From Sulfuricaulis sp040901545 (lineage in GTDB: Bacteria > Pseudomonadota > Gammaproteobacteria > Acidiferrobacterales > Sulfurifustaceae), in NCBI RefSeq assembly GCF_040901545.1, contig NZ_JBBDYL010000004.1, positions 1 to 64,000 of the forward strand: a stretch of DNA of 64,000 bases. Direction: 5' to 3'. The notes under the pieces were generated by a model. That model did no database searches. It worked only from the letters and a program-made list of their open reading frames with translations, and was not told the DNA's origin. Positions 26,370 to 35,528 of this stretch are shown here, one piece after another (position 1 is the stretch's first letter; every line of letters starts with the position of its first letter). Position numbers and translations under genes: made by a program.

Positions 26370-27218
26370 CTATTCGCCCGTTGCAACCGGGCGTCGGTTG
26401 TCCGTAATCCATTCGCTCCAACTGCCGGCATATAATTTAGAGCCGGATAATCCGGCATGTTCCATCGCCAGCAAATTGTGACATGCCGTGACTCCTGAGC
26501 CGCACATGTGAACAACATCCATCGGCTTTACGTCTTTTAAGACGTTCAGATACCGATCTCGCAGAATAACAGCTGGCTTGAATTTGCCATCGATATTTAA
26601 GTTTTCCGCATAAGGCAGATTGACAGCCCCTGGAACGTGTCCGGCAACTTTATCAAGCGGTTCCTGCTCGCCGCGAAACCGCTTTGCAGCGCGGGCGTCA
26701 ATGAGCTGGCCACTCATATTATTCAGCATCGCCTCTACCTGGTCCGCCGTTACACACATATCATCGCTGATTTCCGGGAAAAAATGTGACGGCAATATAT
26801 TTGGAGTCATGGTTGTTAATGGCTTTCCTTCATCCTGCCATTTGTGCAAACCGCCATCGAGAACCGCAACGGCTTCGTGCCCCAACCAGCGCATAAGCCA
26901 CCACAGCCGTGCCGCCATGGCGCCACATGCGTCGTCATATACAACGACCTGCTTGTTTTTATCCACTCCCCATTGGCCAAGCTTTTCTGCAAGTGTGCCC
27001 GGATTGGGAAGCGGATGCCGGCCACTATTGGTTGCTTGGGGAGCGGATAAATCCTTATCGAGATTCGCATATCGGGCGCCTGGAATATGTCCGGCAGCAT
27101 AAGCACGTTCTCCGGCATCGGCATCAGACAGTACGAAACGCGTGTCGAAGACAATCCAGCATGAATCATCAAGCTGCCGGAACAGCGTATCGGTATCAAC
27201 CAGTGTGGTAAAACGCAT
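26370..27218 (-). CDS. sseA: 3-mercaptopyruvate sulfurtransferase / thiosulfate sulfurtransferase
   Basis: A 282-residue protein of two rhodanese domains. Domain 1 (about 8-130) is inactive; domain 2 carries the catalytic Cys in MCGSGVTACHNLL, and CG[ST]GVTA is the signature of the mercaptopyruvate type rather than classic rhodanese. It moves a sulfane sulfur from 3-mercaptopyruvate or a similar donor to thiol acceptors, giving persulfides that DsrE/TusA-type carriers could take up. It lies upstream of and divergent from the dsr cluster, suggesting but not proving a link. Confidence 0.88.
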   Translation of the reverse strand: MRFTTLVDTDTLFRQLDDSCWIVFDTRFVLSDADAGERAYAAGHIPGARYANLDKDLSAPQATNSGRHPLPNPGTLAEKLGQWGVDKNKQVVVYDDACGAMAARLWWLMRWLGHEAVAVLDGGLHKWQDEGKPLTTMTPNILPSHFFPEISDDMCVTADQVEAMLNNMSGQLIDARAAKRFRGEQEPLDKVAGHVPGAVNLPYAENLNIDGKFKPAVILRDRYLNVLKDVKPMDVVHMCGSGVTACHNLLAMEHAGLSGSKLYAGSWSEWITDNRRPVATGE

Positions 27219-27607
27219 GCTCGAAGAATACAGGAACCTTCGCACTAAAAAATAATATTATTAAATCCCTATTGTTAGCAGTAGCATTCAATTCAATATT
27301 GTTGTGTTTCAAAAAACATTCCTCCTAACCACGTGCCATGATTTCTTTATTCATTCAATAATGATTCCGATTAAAAAATTCAAGAAACATCAATTAGAAC
27401 AATATGATAGAAATATCCTTCCTGATATGGCGACAGGCATTTTCATTTACATAACACCGGCGGGAGTTGAAACTAAGCCGATTCAATCATTAACAAGCGC
27501 GCAACAAATGTTACAAATTTAACTCACTGTCTTGAAAGAAAATGACGGGTTATCATGACAGCTGGGTCGGATTTCGTGTTGGTAACGTGCAATAAAAAGG
27601 GGTAACG
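27219..27607. other. Intergenic region between sseA and dsrE
   Basis: AT-rich and about 390 bp. The divergent promoters of sseA and the dsr genes must lie here, but no pair of -35/-10 boxes is convincing; a TTGAAA/TATCAT pair at 27532 and 27551 has too short a spacer (13 bp). A 53-codon frame (27361-27522) has no ribosome site and is probably chance. dsrAB is not present in front of dsrE. Confidence 0.4.
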
Positions 27608-27967
27608 ATGAAAATCGGCATTTTGGTCAATGAAGGGCCATACACGCATCAGGCGTCTGATTCAGCATATCAATTTGCCAAGGCAGCGGTAAATAAAGGC
27701 CATCAAATTCTGCGCGTATTCTTTTATCAAGACGGCGTTTACAACGCCAGTCGACTCATCGAGCCGCCGCAAGATGACCGCCATATCACCAATCGTTGGC
27801 GGGAGCTTGCGGGTGATAATCAGTTTGAATTGTTCATATGCGTGGCTGCCGCACTTCGCCGCGGAATCAAGGAGGAAAACCTTCAGGATGGTTTTCAAAT
27901 AACCGGCTTGGGGCGGCTGGTCGAAATAGGTATCGAAGCCGATCGCCTTGTTGTCTTTGGCGATTGA
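27608..27967 (+). CDS. dsrE: DsrE, sulfur-relay protein of the oxidative Dsr pathway
   Basis: A 119-residue DsrE/TusD-fold protein. The active Cys of the family is present as Cys78 in ELFICVAAALRRG. In purple and colourless sulfur bacteria DsrE, DsrF and DsrH form a hexameric complex that passes sulfur to DsrC in the cytoplasm. The start follows AAAGGGGTAACG. It is the first gene of the run dsrE-F-H-C-M-K; the gap to dsrF is 42 bp. Confidence 0.92.
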   Translation: MKIGILVNEGPYTHQASDSAYQFAKAAVNKGHQILRVFFYQDGVYNASRLIEPPQDDRHITNRWRELAGDNQFELFICVAAALRRGIKEENLQDGFQITGLGRLVEIGIEADRLVVFGD

Positions 27968-28009
27968 TGCAATCCGCTTCATGAATCATCTTGTCTTCGG
28001 GGACGAAAA

Positions 28010-28399
28010 GTGAATGAATCTGGCACAGATACTTCGACGAGAATTAAAAAATTCTTATTCGTTAACCGCAAGGCGCCCTATGGCACCATTTACGCGCTGG
28101 AGGCGCTTGAAGTTGTCATGATCTCAGCTGCATTTGACCAGGACGTGAGCCTCGCCTTTCTCGATGACGGTATCTTCCAGATTGTCAAAGGTCAGGAAAC
28201 CACGTTCATCGGCATGAAGAATTTTTCGCAGACGTATCGCGCGCTTGAGGACTTTGGCGTCACCAAGCTGTACGTGGAAAGGGAGTCGATGGAGGCGCGC
28301 GGTATAAGCGGGAGTGATTTTATTGTCCCGGCAGAAGTTATCAGTGTCAGGGAAATGGCCGAATTGATGGCTTCACAGGATATTATTTTAAGTTTTTGA
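28010..28399 (+). CDS. dsrF: DsrF, sulfur-relay protein
   Basis: A 129-residue DsrF/TusC-like protein with GTG start at 28010, preceded by GGGGAC. The fold is recognisable from FLFVNRKAPYG at the start and AAFDQDVSLAFLDDGIFQI. No catalytic Cys is expected in DsrF of the complex and none is present. It is the middle subunit of the DsrEFH complex; spacing of 12 bp to dsrH suggests co-translation. Confidence 0.9.
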   Translation: MNESGTDTSTRIKKFLFVNRKAPYGTIYALEALEVVMISAAFDQDVSLAFLDDGIFQIVKGQETTFIGMKNFSQTYRALEDFGVTKLYVERESMEARGISGSDFIVPAEVISVREMAELMASQDIILSF

Positions 28400-28411
28400 G
28401 AAAGAAATCAC

Positions 28412-28711
28412 ATGCTGCACACCGTGAACAAATCCCCTACCGAGCGCAATTCCCTGGAGAGCTGCTTAAAGCATCTTAATAACGGGTCTGCTGTGCTGCT
28501 CATTGAGGATGGAATTTATGGCGCTTTGAAAGGGGGATCTGTAACCAGTTTGGTTGAGCGCGCCCTGGTGAATTACCCGATCTATGCCCTGAAACCGGAT
28601 ATTGAGGCGCGTGGAATGAAAGACCGCGTTATTGACGGAATCCAATTGATTGATTACGAAGGTTTTGTCGATCTCGTGGTGGAGTATCCCGGTGTCCAGG
28701 CCTGGCTTTAG
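28412..28711 (+). CDS. dsrH: DsrH, sulfur-relay protein
   Basis: A 99-residue DsrH/TusB-like protein. The conserved Cys is at residue 18 (SLESCLKHL), close to Cys20 of the Allochromatium protein. Together with DsrE Cys78 this matches the arrangement of catalytic cysteines in oxidative-type DsrEFH. It precedes dsrC by 32 bp. Confidence 0.9.
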   Translation: MLHTVNKSPTERNSLESCLKHLNNGSAVLLIEDGIYGALKGGSVTSLVERALVNYPIYALKPDIEARGMKDRVIDGIQLIDYEGFVDLVVEYPGVQAWL

Positions 28712-28743
28712 CATTTTTATCGTTATTAAAAAAGAGCAAGCGA

Positions 28744-29076
28744 ATGTCTATAAGCCAGAAAGGGGAAATCCTTGAAACAGATGAGGAAGGTTATCTGTCG
28801 AATCTTGCCGATTGGAGCGAAGAAGTCGCTCAAAAGATGGCCACGGACGACAATTGCCATTTGACCGATGATCACTGGGAAGTCATTAATTTTCTACGGG
28901 ATTACTACGCGGAATACCAGATTGCCCCTCCGATTCGCGTTTTGACCAAAGCCATCGGTAAAAAACTCGGCCCGGAAAAAGGCAGCAGCCGGTATTTGTA
29001 TGAATTATTCCCTTACGGTCCGGCCAAACAGGCATGCCGATATGCGGGCCTGCCAAAACCGACTGGCTGCGTATAA
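28744..29076 (+). CDS. dsrC: DsrC, sulfur carrier
   Basis: A 110-residue DsrC/TusE-family protein. The two redox-active cysteines of true DsrC are present: the penultimate Cys109 (PTGCV end) and Cys98 (QACRYAG), 11 residues apart on the flexible C-terminal arm. TusE lacks Cys98-type residue, so this is DsrC. It carries sulfur as trisulfide or persulfide to the sulfite reductase DsrAB and is re-reduced by DsrMKJOP in the oxidative pathway. Confidence 0.93.
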   Translation: MSISQKGEILETDEEGYLSNLADWSEEVAQKMATDDNCHLTDDHWEVINFLRDYYAEYQIAPPIRVLTKAIGKKLGPEKGSSRYLYELFPYGPAKQACRYAGLPKPTGCV

Positions 29077-29136
29077 ATGGATTTTCCATATCGTATTAGT
29101 CTGCGCCCCACAAACCAGGGAATTGCAAAATAATTT

Positions 29137-29907
29137 ATGTCTGTTGTCACTGTAATCTATACGCTGCTGTTGTATCTGGCCGCTGCGGTATTCCTCGCAG
29201 GGATCACGCGTAAAATCATCAGTTACGCTTGTACACCGCAACCGTTGAAAATTCCCACGACTCCGGCACCGACAACCAGAATCGGTGTTATAATTCGTGT
29301 GGCTCGTGAAGTGATCCTGTTTGAAAGCTTGTTTAAGGCAAATAAATGGACTTGGTCTTTTGGATGGATATTTCATTATTCAATGCTGTTATTGCTGCTC
29401 CGCCATCTTTTTTATTTTACTGATCCGGTGTGGTCCTGGGTGTTGGCGATACAGCCCATCGGAGATTACGCCGCGGCGGCAATGCTGATCGGCCTTGCCG
29501 GGTTGTGGTGCCGTCGCCTCCTGGTTGACCGGATACGCTATATCAGCAGTCTTTCCGATCACTTGATGCTTGCACTGCTGGTTGGAATCGCCGCCAGCGG
29601 ATTGGCGATGAACTATTTTGACTATCCGGATATCATCGTCGTGAAGGCGTTTATCCGGGGTTTGATTACTTTCAAATGGCAGCCATTGTCGGCAATTCCG
29701 CTCCTGATGTTGCATCTTGCCCTGGTGGCCATACTCCTGATTGTTTTTCCTCTAAGCAAATTGCTTCATGCGCCCGGGGTATTTTTCAGCCCTGCCATCA
29801 ACCAGGTGGATAATCCGCGCGAAATCCGTTGGCTTTCCGGCTGGAGCGCTGAAATCAATAACGCCGAGGGGAAGAAACATGGCGGAACGGATAGCGCTCA
29901 TGAGTGA
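29137..29907 (+). CDS. dsrM: DsrM, membrane heme-b subunit
   Basis: A 256-residue integral membrane protein with about six hydrophobic segments and conserved His in FGWIFHYSMLLLLLRH and similar positions for heme b, related to the gamma subunit of nitrate reductase (NarI). It links DsrK to quinone. The C-terminal tail is hydrophilic and its coding sequence overlaps the dsrK start by 29 bp. Confidence 0.9.
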   Translation: MSVVTVIYTLLLYLAAAVFLAGITRKIISYACTPQPLKIPTTPAPTTRIGVIIRVAREVILFESLFKANKWTWSFGWIFHYSMLLLLLRHLFYFTDPVWSWVLAIQPIGDYAAAAMLIGLAGLWCRRLLVDRIRYISSLSDHLMLALLVGIAASGLAMNYFDYPDIIVVKAFIRGLITFKWQPLSAIPLLMLHLALVAILLIVFPLSKLLHAPGVFFSPAINQVDNPREIRWLSGWSAEINNAEGKKHGGTDSAHE

Positions 29908-31399
29908 AATTAAAGTCCCCGTCTTGAGCAAGTCCCGGGCTGTGCCCTTCCTCGAACCGGGAGCGATGGCTCACAGCAAACCCTTCCCCGCCGGTCCCGA
30001 AATCCAGGCACGCCTTGGTTTCCCGGATAAACTCGTCCCAGATTGGGAAAAGGTTGCCGTCAATACACTGGGTGATCTGGTTAAGCAATCCCGCGCGCTG
30101 CGGGTATTTCTGGATTCATGCGTCAAATGCGGCGCGTGTACCGACAAATGCCACTATTTTCTCGGCACTGCCGACCCAAAAAACATGCCGGTTGCACGCC
30201 AAGACCTGCTTCGTTCCGTATATCGCCGTTATTACACCTTCGCCGGTAAATTTTTTCCCGGACTCGTCGGTGCACGCGATATGACGAAAGAAGTCCTTGA
30301 CGACTGGTACAGCTACTTTCATCAGTGCTCACAATGCCGGCGTTGCTCGGTATTCTGCCCGTTCGGAATCGACACGGCGGAGATTTCGATGGCGGCACGA
30401 CATATCATGTCGTCAGTGGGCCTGGGACAAAAGTACACAAACGAAATAATCTCCAAGGTCCACAACATCGGAAACAACCTGGGACTGCCCGAACCCGCCC
30501 TGGCCGACACGCTCGCCAGTCTTGAGGAAGACGTCAAAGAGGAAACCGGCGTGGATGTCAGATTCCCGCTCGACATCAAGGGGGCCGAAGTCCTGGTAGT
30601 CACACCATCCGCCGATTTTTTCGCCGAACCGCATATTGACGGATTGATCGGTTATGCCAAAGTTTTTCATGCCGCCGGAGTTTCGTGGACACTGTCGTCA
30701 CATGCTTCCGAAGCATCGAATTTTTCCATGTTTATCGGATCGCATTCCAATCTGCAACGCGTGGCTGTACGGATACGGGAAGCAGCGCAGGAACTGGGAG
30801 TCAGACGGATCATCGTGGGAGAATGCGGGCATGCCTGGCGCGTGGCCTACAACTACTGGAACACACTCATCGGCCCATTTGATTTCTTGGATCGGAATTA
30901 TCCGATACCGCAGCATATATGCGAGTTCACGCACGACCTGATCGATCGTGGTGCGCTCCGGTTTGACAAATCCGTCAACGACGACAAAGTGGTCACCTTC
31001 CACGATTCGTGCAATGTCTCGCGCGCCTCACGCATGGGAAACCATCCCGGAGGACAATTCACGATACCGCGGGCCATTATCCGGGCATGCTGCAATCACT
31101 TTTATGACATGGCGCCGGAAACAATTCATGAAAAGACTTTCTGCTGTGGCGGCGGTGGCGGGCTGCTGACAGATGATTTGCTGGAATTGCGTGTCAAGGG
31201 GGCCGCGCCCCGAATGAACGCTCTCAGGCAAGTGGTTGAAGAACATGGCGTGAATCATGTGGCCGCAATATGCGCCATCTGCAAGAGCCAGTTTGCCAAG
31301 GTACTTCCCTACTACCAATTCCCCATGGACATGGTAGGCAGCGTCCACGGTCTCGTCAGCAAGGCCATTCAGTTGGGGCCTGGAAATAAGCGAGTTTAA
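29879..31399 (+). CDS. dsrK: DsrK, Fe-S heterodisulfide-reductase-like subunit
   Basis: A 506-residue cytoplasmic iron-sulfur protein similar to HdrD. Two 4Fe-4S motifs appear as CVKCGACTDKC (Cys81-91) and CSQCRRCSVFC (Cys150-160). Two CCG-type segments follow (FHDSCNVSRAS and FCCGGGGG with a later CAIC), the site for the catalytic non-cubane cluster that acts on the DsrC trisulfide. Start 29879 is chosen with AGGGG upstream; ATG 29900 is possible. dsrL, J, O and P, which normally follow, are not here; cysG lies convergent with 4 bp overlap. Confidence 0.93.
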   Translation: MAERIALMSEIKVPVLSKSRAVPFLEPGAMAHSKPFPAGPEIQARLGFPDKLVPDWEKVAVNTLGDLVKQSRALRVFLDSCVKCGACTDKCHYFLGTADPKNMPVARQDLLRSVYRRYYTFAGKFFPGLVGARDMTKEVLDDWYSYFHQCSQCRRCSVFCPFGIDTAEISMAARHIMSSVGLGQKYTNEIISKVHNIGNNLGLPEPALADTLASLEEDVKEETGVDVRFPLDIKGAEVLVVTPSADFFAEPHIDGLIGYAKVFHAAGVSWTLSSHASEASNFSMFIGSHSNLQRVAVRIREAAQELGVRRIIVGECGHAWRVAYNYWNTLIGPFDFLDRNYPIPQHICEFTHDLIDRGALRFDKSVNDDKVVTFHDSCNVSRASRMGNHPGGQFTIPRAIIRACCNHFYDMAPETIHEKTFCCGGGGGLLTDDLLELRVKGAAPRMNALRQVVEEHGVNHVAAICAICKSQFAKVLPYYQFPMDMVGSVHGLVSKAIQLGPGNKRV

Positions 31400-32814
31400 C
31401 TTTCCTTGCCGCTTGCCGCGCCAGGAGAGGCGGGGGCGAACCAGTTGAGGCGCTCACGCAGTTGCACCACTTCGCCGACGATAATCAGGGTTGGCGCTTT
31501 TACCTCCGCCGCCTCCACAATCGCCGGCAAGGTTTCCAGGTTTCCGACCAGAACCCGCTGATTTGGCAGGGTACCTTGTTGCACCAGCGCCGCCTTGGTG
31601 GAAGGTGACATGCCGTGATGTATCAGCTCGCGGCAGATCGTTGTAAGGCCGAGCAATCCCATATAAAAGACTATCGTTTGATTCGGCTGAACCAGGGCTT
31701 TCCAATTAAGGTTTACCGTTCCGTCTTTCAAGTGCCCGGTCACGAACACAACGGACTGGGAATAATCGCGATGCGTGAGTGGTATACCAGCGTAGGCGGC
31801 GCAACCTGACGCGGCGGTTATGCCGGGAACCACCTGAAACGGTATCCCCTCGGCCGCGAGGGTATCGATTTCCTCTCCGCCTCGCCCAAAAATAAACGGA
31901 TCGCCACCTTTCAGCCGCACAACCCGTTTTCCTGCTTTCGCCAAACGCACCAATAACTGGTTAATATCCTCCTGAGGGAGCACGTGATGATCGCGCTCCT
32001 TTCCTGCATAGATTCGCACTGCATCACGGCGTACCAGATCAAGTACCGCCGCGGACACCAACCGATCATAAACCACCACATCCGCCTGCTGTATCAAGTG
32101 CAAGGCGCGGAATGTCAGGAGATCAGGGTCGCCGGGACCGCCGCCGACAAGATAAATCTCGCCCAGGGGTGAGCTGTTGTGATCGTCAGATTCAATTTTC
32201 TTCTGAAGCGCCGCAACCGCTGCACTGTCCTGTCCCGTGTGAACGAGCTCAGCGATGCGCCCCTGCAGAACTTGTTCCCAAAACCGACGGCGTTGCGCCG
32301 GTTGTTTGAAGCGCTGTTTAACGGTATCGCGGAAGCGGTTAGCCAAGTTCGCCAATCGTCCGTATCCGGCTGGAATCAGCGCCTCAAGCCGTGCCCGGAT
32401 TTGGCGCGCGAGTACCGGCGACGCTCCGCCCGTCGAAACGGCGATAATGACCGGAGAGCGGTCAACGATCGATGGCATGATAAACGTGCACAAATCCGGC
32501 TGATCGACGACATTGACCGGGATCCCGCGTAATCTGGCAGCATCCGACACTTGGCGGTTAACGGATGGATCGTCCGTTGCGGCGATAACCAGGGTGCTGC
32601 CTGCCAGCTGTTCAGGAATAAATTCTTCGGCAACGTGCCGAGCTTTTCCATCGCTGACGGCACGTTGAATCGTGCTGTTCACGGTTGGGGCAAAAACTGT
32701 TACCTCCGCACCGGCATCCATCAACAACGAGACTCTTCTGGATGCCACTTCGCCGCCGCCGATGACGGAGCAGTGACGATTCTTGAGATCGAGAAATATC
32801 GGGAAATAATCCAT
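31396..32814 (-). CDS. cysG: Siroheme synthase CysG
   Basis: A 472-residue trifunctional enzyme. The N-terminal half (about 1-150) is the precorrin-2 dehydrogenase/ferrochelatase (GGGEVASRRVSLLMDAGA; the STGGASP segment contains the Ser whose phosphorylation is known in Salmonella). The C-terminal half is uroporphyrinogen III methyltransferase (LVGGGPGDPDLLTFRAL, KGGDPFIFGRGGEE, ITAASGCAAYAGIPLTHR). It makes siroheme, the cofactor of sulfite reductases, thus fitting its place beside dsr genes. It overlaps the end of dsrK by 4 bp from the opposite strand. Confidence 0.93.
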   Translation of the reverse strand: MDYFPIFLDLKNRHCSVIGGGEVASRRVSLLMDAGAEVTVFAPTVNSTIQRAVSDGKARHVAEEFIPEQLAGSTLVIAATDDPSVNRQVSDAARLRGIPVNVVDQPDLCTFIMPSIVDRSPVIIAVSTGGASPVLARQIRARLEALIPAGYGRLANLANRFRDTVKQRFKQPAQRRRFWEQVLQGRIAELVHTGQDSAAVAALQKKIESDDHNSSPLGEIYLVGGGPGDPDLLTFRALHLIQQADVVVYDRLVSAAVLDLVRRDAVRIYAGKERDHHVLPQEDINQLLVRLAKAGKRVVRLKGGDPFIFGRGGEEIDTLAAEGIPFQVVPGITAASGCAAYAGIPLTHRDYSQSVVFVTGHLKDGTVNLNWKALVQPNQTIVFYMGLLGLTTICRELIHHGMSPSTKAALVQQGTLPNQRVLVGNLETLPAIVEAAEVKAPTLIIVGEVVQLRERLNWFAPASPGAASGKES

Positions 32815-32971
32815 ATCCGAATTATAACCTGCAGCGACGATCGTTCATCTCGACTTGACGCTCAAATCCGGGGATATCATTCGTTGCTGACAGGTGGCAC
32901 AAGAATTGTGTGTAATTAAGAAATTATTGGTTATCCAACTATTATCGTTGCTTTTGGTTATTCTTATCGAT

Positions 32972-33562
32972 TTATAAACCGAGTAACGCCTTCACCGGAG
33001 CATAACTAAGACGATGGATGGCGCTGACCCCGATTCTCCTGATTGCCTGCTTGTGGAGTTCAGTCGGATATCCCTTGTGCTGGGAAAATCCATATCCGGG
33101 AAATATTTTGTCCATTTCCGTCATCTCGCGATCACGCGCAACTTTCGCCAATATCGATGCCGCGGATATCTCCGCAACGGTAGCATCGCCGCGGATAATC
33201 GTCTGTACGTGACAATCAAGTATTGGGGCCTGGTTCCCGTCAACCACTACCAGATCAGGGATTACGCGTAATCCGGCGACCGCCCGCTTCATGGCAAGAA
33301 GGCTCGCCTGGAGAATATTGATTTTGTCTATTTCCTCGACTTCCGCCCGCCCCAGGGCCCAACAACGCGCACGGTCTGTGATGGCGACAGCAAGTACTTC
33401 ACGTCTGCTGGCGCTTAACTTTTTTGAATCTGCCAGACCTTCTATGGGTCTGGCCTCGTCAAGGATAACGGCAGCTGCAATAACCGGTCCAGCCAAAGGT
33501 CCCCGGCCGGCCTCATCTACTCCAGCAATAATTTTCCCGCCGATCTTCACTGTTTCGGACAT
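32972..33562 (-). CDS. rnhB: Ribonuclease HII
   Basis: A 196-residue type 2 RNase H that removes ribonucleotides from DNA. The first two acidic residues are Asp16-Glu17 in AGVDEAGRGPLAGPV, followed by DSKKLS and the conserved KVARDREM and GYGFSQHKGYPT motifs. Full length. It sits 16 bp downstream of lpxB, as in many gammaproteobacteria (lpxB-rnhB). Confidence 0.95.
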   Translation of the reverse strand: MSETVKIGGKIIAGVDEAGRGPLAGPVIAAAVILDEARPIEGLADSKKLSASRREVLAVAITDRARCWALGRAEVEEIDKINILQASLLAMKRAVAGLRVIPDLVVVDGNQAPILDCHVQTIIRGDATVAEISAASILAKVARDREMTEMDKIFPGYGFSQHKGYPTELHKQAIRRIGVSAIHRLSYAPVKALLGL

Positions 33563-33578
33563 TGTCGATTCCGTCGCA

Positions 33579-34754
33579 TTAAACCTGGGATTTTCCCGTT
33601 TTCCGTGACTTCAGCATTTTTATCACTGCCTCGGCAGCGCGGGCATTCGCGTTCCGGCGAAGCGAACGTTGAACCTCGGCGAGCGCTTTTCGTGTCCTCC
33701 GCACCAGATCACGACGAGTCAGATATTGCCCTACCGCTTCACCCAATTTCTCAGGCGTCGCTTCATGCTGTATGAGTTCCGGAACCAGTTCGCGGCCGGC
33801 CAGAATATTGGGCAACGAATATAATTGAACGTGCAAGAAAGGCCTGATCAGATAATAGGAAAACCAGGACATCCTATACGTGACGACCATAGGCTTCTTT
33901 AGCAACGCCGCTTCCAATGTAGCCGTGCCGGATGCCAGAACAATGATCTCAGACACCAGCATCGCTTCGCGAGACTGGCCGGCTACGATTGTCAGAGGTA
34001 AAAACCAGCCGCCGCATCGGAATAATGACTTTTCGAAAATTGCTTTTGTGTCATCGCTTACGAGCGGCACAATAAAATGAATATTCGGATAACGTTGACT
34101 CAGCCAAATCGCCGTCTTTACGAAAAGGTCGGCATGTCGCTTGAGTTCACTTATACGACTCCCTGGTAGCAGGGCTATAACAGACTTTTTTTCAGGTATG
34201 AGAAATTTTTTCCGGATTGAATCCGTATCAGTAACCTTATAGGTCGAATCTGCCAATGGATGTCCGATAAATGTCACGGGAACATGATGTTGGCGATAGA
34301 ATTTTGCTTCAAAGGGGAAAAGCGTCAACATGTGATCAACCGCACGCCGGATTTTCCTGATTCGATAGCGTCGCCAAGCCCACACGGTCGGGCTGACGTA
34401 GTGAACTGTAGTAATACCCGCTGATTTCAATTTCTCCTCAAGCCCGAGGTTGAAATCGGGAACATCAATACCAACGAATAGATCCGGCGGGCTTGACAAA
34501 AAATGGCGTACCAGGCGATTACGTATCCGGAGAATGTCGGCATATTTGTCGATATCTTCAAGCCCGATGATCGATAGCTTTTCCATGGGAAAGAGACTGC
34601 GACAACCTAGCGTCTGCATCTGCGGGCCGCCAATTCCCTCGAATGACAAACCCGGCATGCGCTGACGGAGGGCGCGCATCAGTCCTGCGCCCAGCAGGTC
34701 GCCGGAAACCTCCCCCGCCACTATTCCGATACGGAACCCGGTTTGACCTTTCAC
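33579..34754 (-). CDS. lpxB: Lipid-A-disaccharide synthase
   Basis: A 391-residue glycosyltransferase of family GT19. It condenses UDP-2,3-diacylglucosamine with lipid X to give the disaccharide core of lipid A at the inner membrane. Signature parts: GEVSGDLLGAGLMRAL near the start, FEGIGGPQMQ, DVPDFNLGLE, HYVSPTVWAWR and the donor-site region ASGTATLEAAL. Start 34754 is 3 bp from lpxA stop, so it is coupled to lpxA. Confidence 0.95.
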   Translation of the reverse strand: MKGQTGFRIGIVAGEVSGDLLGAGLMRALRQRMPGLSFEGIGGPQMQTLGCRSLFPMEKLSIIGLEDIDKYADILRIRNRLVRHFLSSPPDLFVGIDVPDFNLGLEEKLKSAGITTVHYVSPTVWAWRRYRIRKIRRAVDHMLTLFPFEAKFYRQHHVPVTFIGHPLADSTYKVTDTDSIRKKFLIPEKKSVIALLPGSRISELKRHADLFVKTAIWLSQRYPNIHFIVPLVSDDTKAIFEKSLFRCGGWFLPLTIVAGQSREAMLVSEIIVLASGTATLEAALLKKPMVVTYRMSWFSYYLIRPFLHVQLYSLPNILAGRELVPELIQHEATPEKLGEAVGQYLTRRDLVRRTRKALAEVQRSLRRNANARAAEAVIKMLKSRKTGKSQV

Positions 34755-34757
34755 GGT

Positions 34758-35528
34758 TTATCGAATAATACCGCGCGTTGATGCCTTGATAAAAGACAGA
34801 AACTGATTGACCTCCGGAAATGACTCGGCTGCCTCTTCGAGTTTTTCGATCGCTTCATTCAATGTCAGTTTGGATCGATACAGGACTTTGTAAGCCCGCC
34901 GTAGCGCTTCAATCGACGATTCAGGAAAGTGGCGACGTCTCAGACCACGTACATTAAGGCCATGAGGTTCCGCTGCGTTTCCCGTGGCGGTTACAAATGG
35001 GGGAACATCCTTGAATGCAACGGCACCTATTCCCGTGATGCAATGTGCGCCAACGCGACAAAATTGATGTACTAACGTAAATCCGCCCAGAATTGCGTAA
35101 TCCTCCACCGTAACGTGACCAGCCAGGCTTGCGCAATTGGCAAAGATCGTGTGATTGCCAACATGACAGTCATGCGCCAAGTGACAATAGGCCATGATGA
35201 AGTTATCATTTCCCAGGCGGGTTACGCCGCCACCCTCCACGGTTCCCCGATTGAAGGTGCAGTATTCACGGATGATATTCCGGTCTCCGATCTCGAGTCG
35301 TGTGGATTCGCCTTTATACCCTACATGTTGCGGCGCTTCGCCGAGGGATGAAAACTGATAGATTTTGTTGTTTTTTCCAATACGAAGCGGTCCGCGAAGC
35401 ACAACATGCGGCCCGATCCAGGTGCCATCACCGATTTCGATGTCCGGTCCGACGATTGTGAAAGGACCGATATGGACGTTGTCACCGAGTCTAGCGCCCG
35501 GATCGACTATGGCTTGAGGGTGAATCAC
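34758..35528 (-). CDS. lpxA: UDP-N-acetylglucosamine acyltransferase
   Basis: A 256-residue left-handed beta-helix acyltransferase that starts lipid A synthesis by 3-O-acylation of UDP-GlcNAc using acyl-ACP. Hexapeptide repeats run through residues 1-190 (IVDPGARLGDNVHIGPFTIV), the catalytic His lies in SLAGHVTVEDYAILGG, and the C-terminal helical domain is present. The start is GTG directly after the fabZ stop (TGAGTG), with AAGGG upstream. Confidence 0.95.
   Translation of the reverse strand: MIHPQAIVDPGARLGDNVHIGPFTIVGPDIEIGDGTWIGPHVVLRGPLRIGKNNKIYQFSSLGEAPQHVGYKGESTRLEIGDRNIIREYCTFNRGTVEGGGVTRLGNDNFIMAYCHLAHDCHVGNHTIFANCASLAGHVTVEDYAILGGFTLVHQFCRVGAHCITGIGAVAFKDVPPFVTATGNAAEPHGLNVRGLRRRHFPESSIEALRRAYKVLYRSKLTLNEAIEKLEEAAESFPEVNQFLSFIKASTRGIIR

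Noticed and set aside
27304..27522. Small plus-strand frame in front of dsrE
   Set aside because: No ribosome site, low-complexity composition in an AT-rich gap; a chance frame is more likely than a gene.
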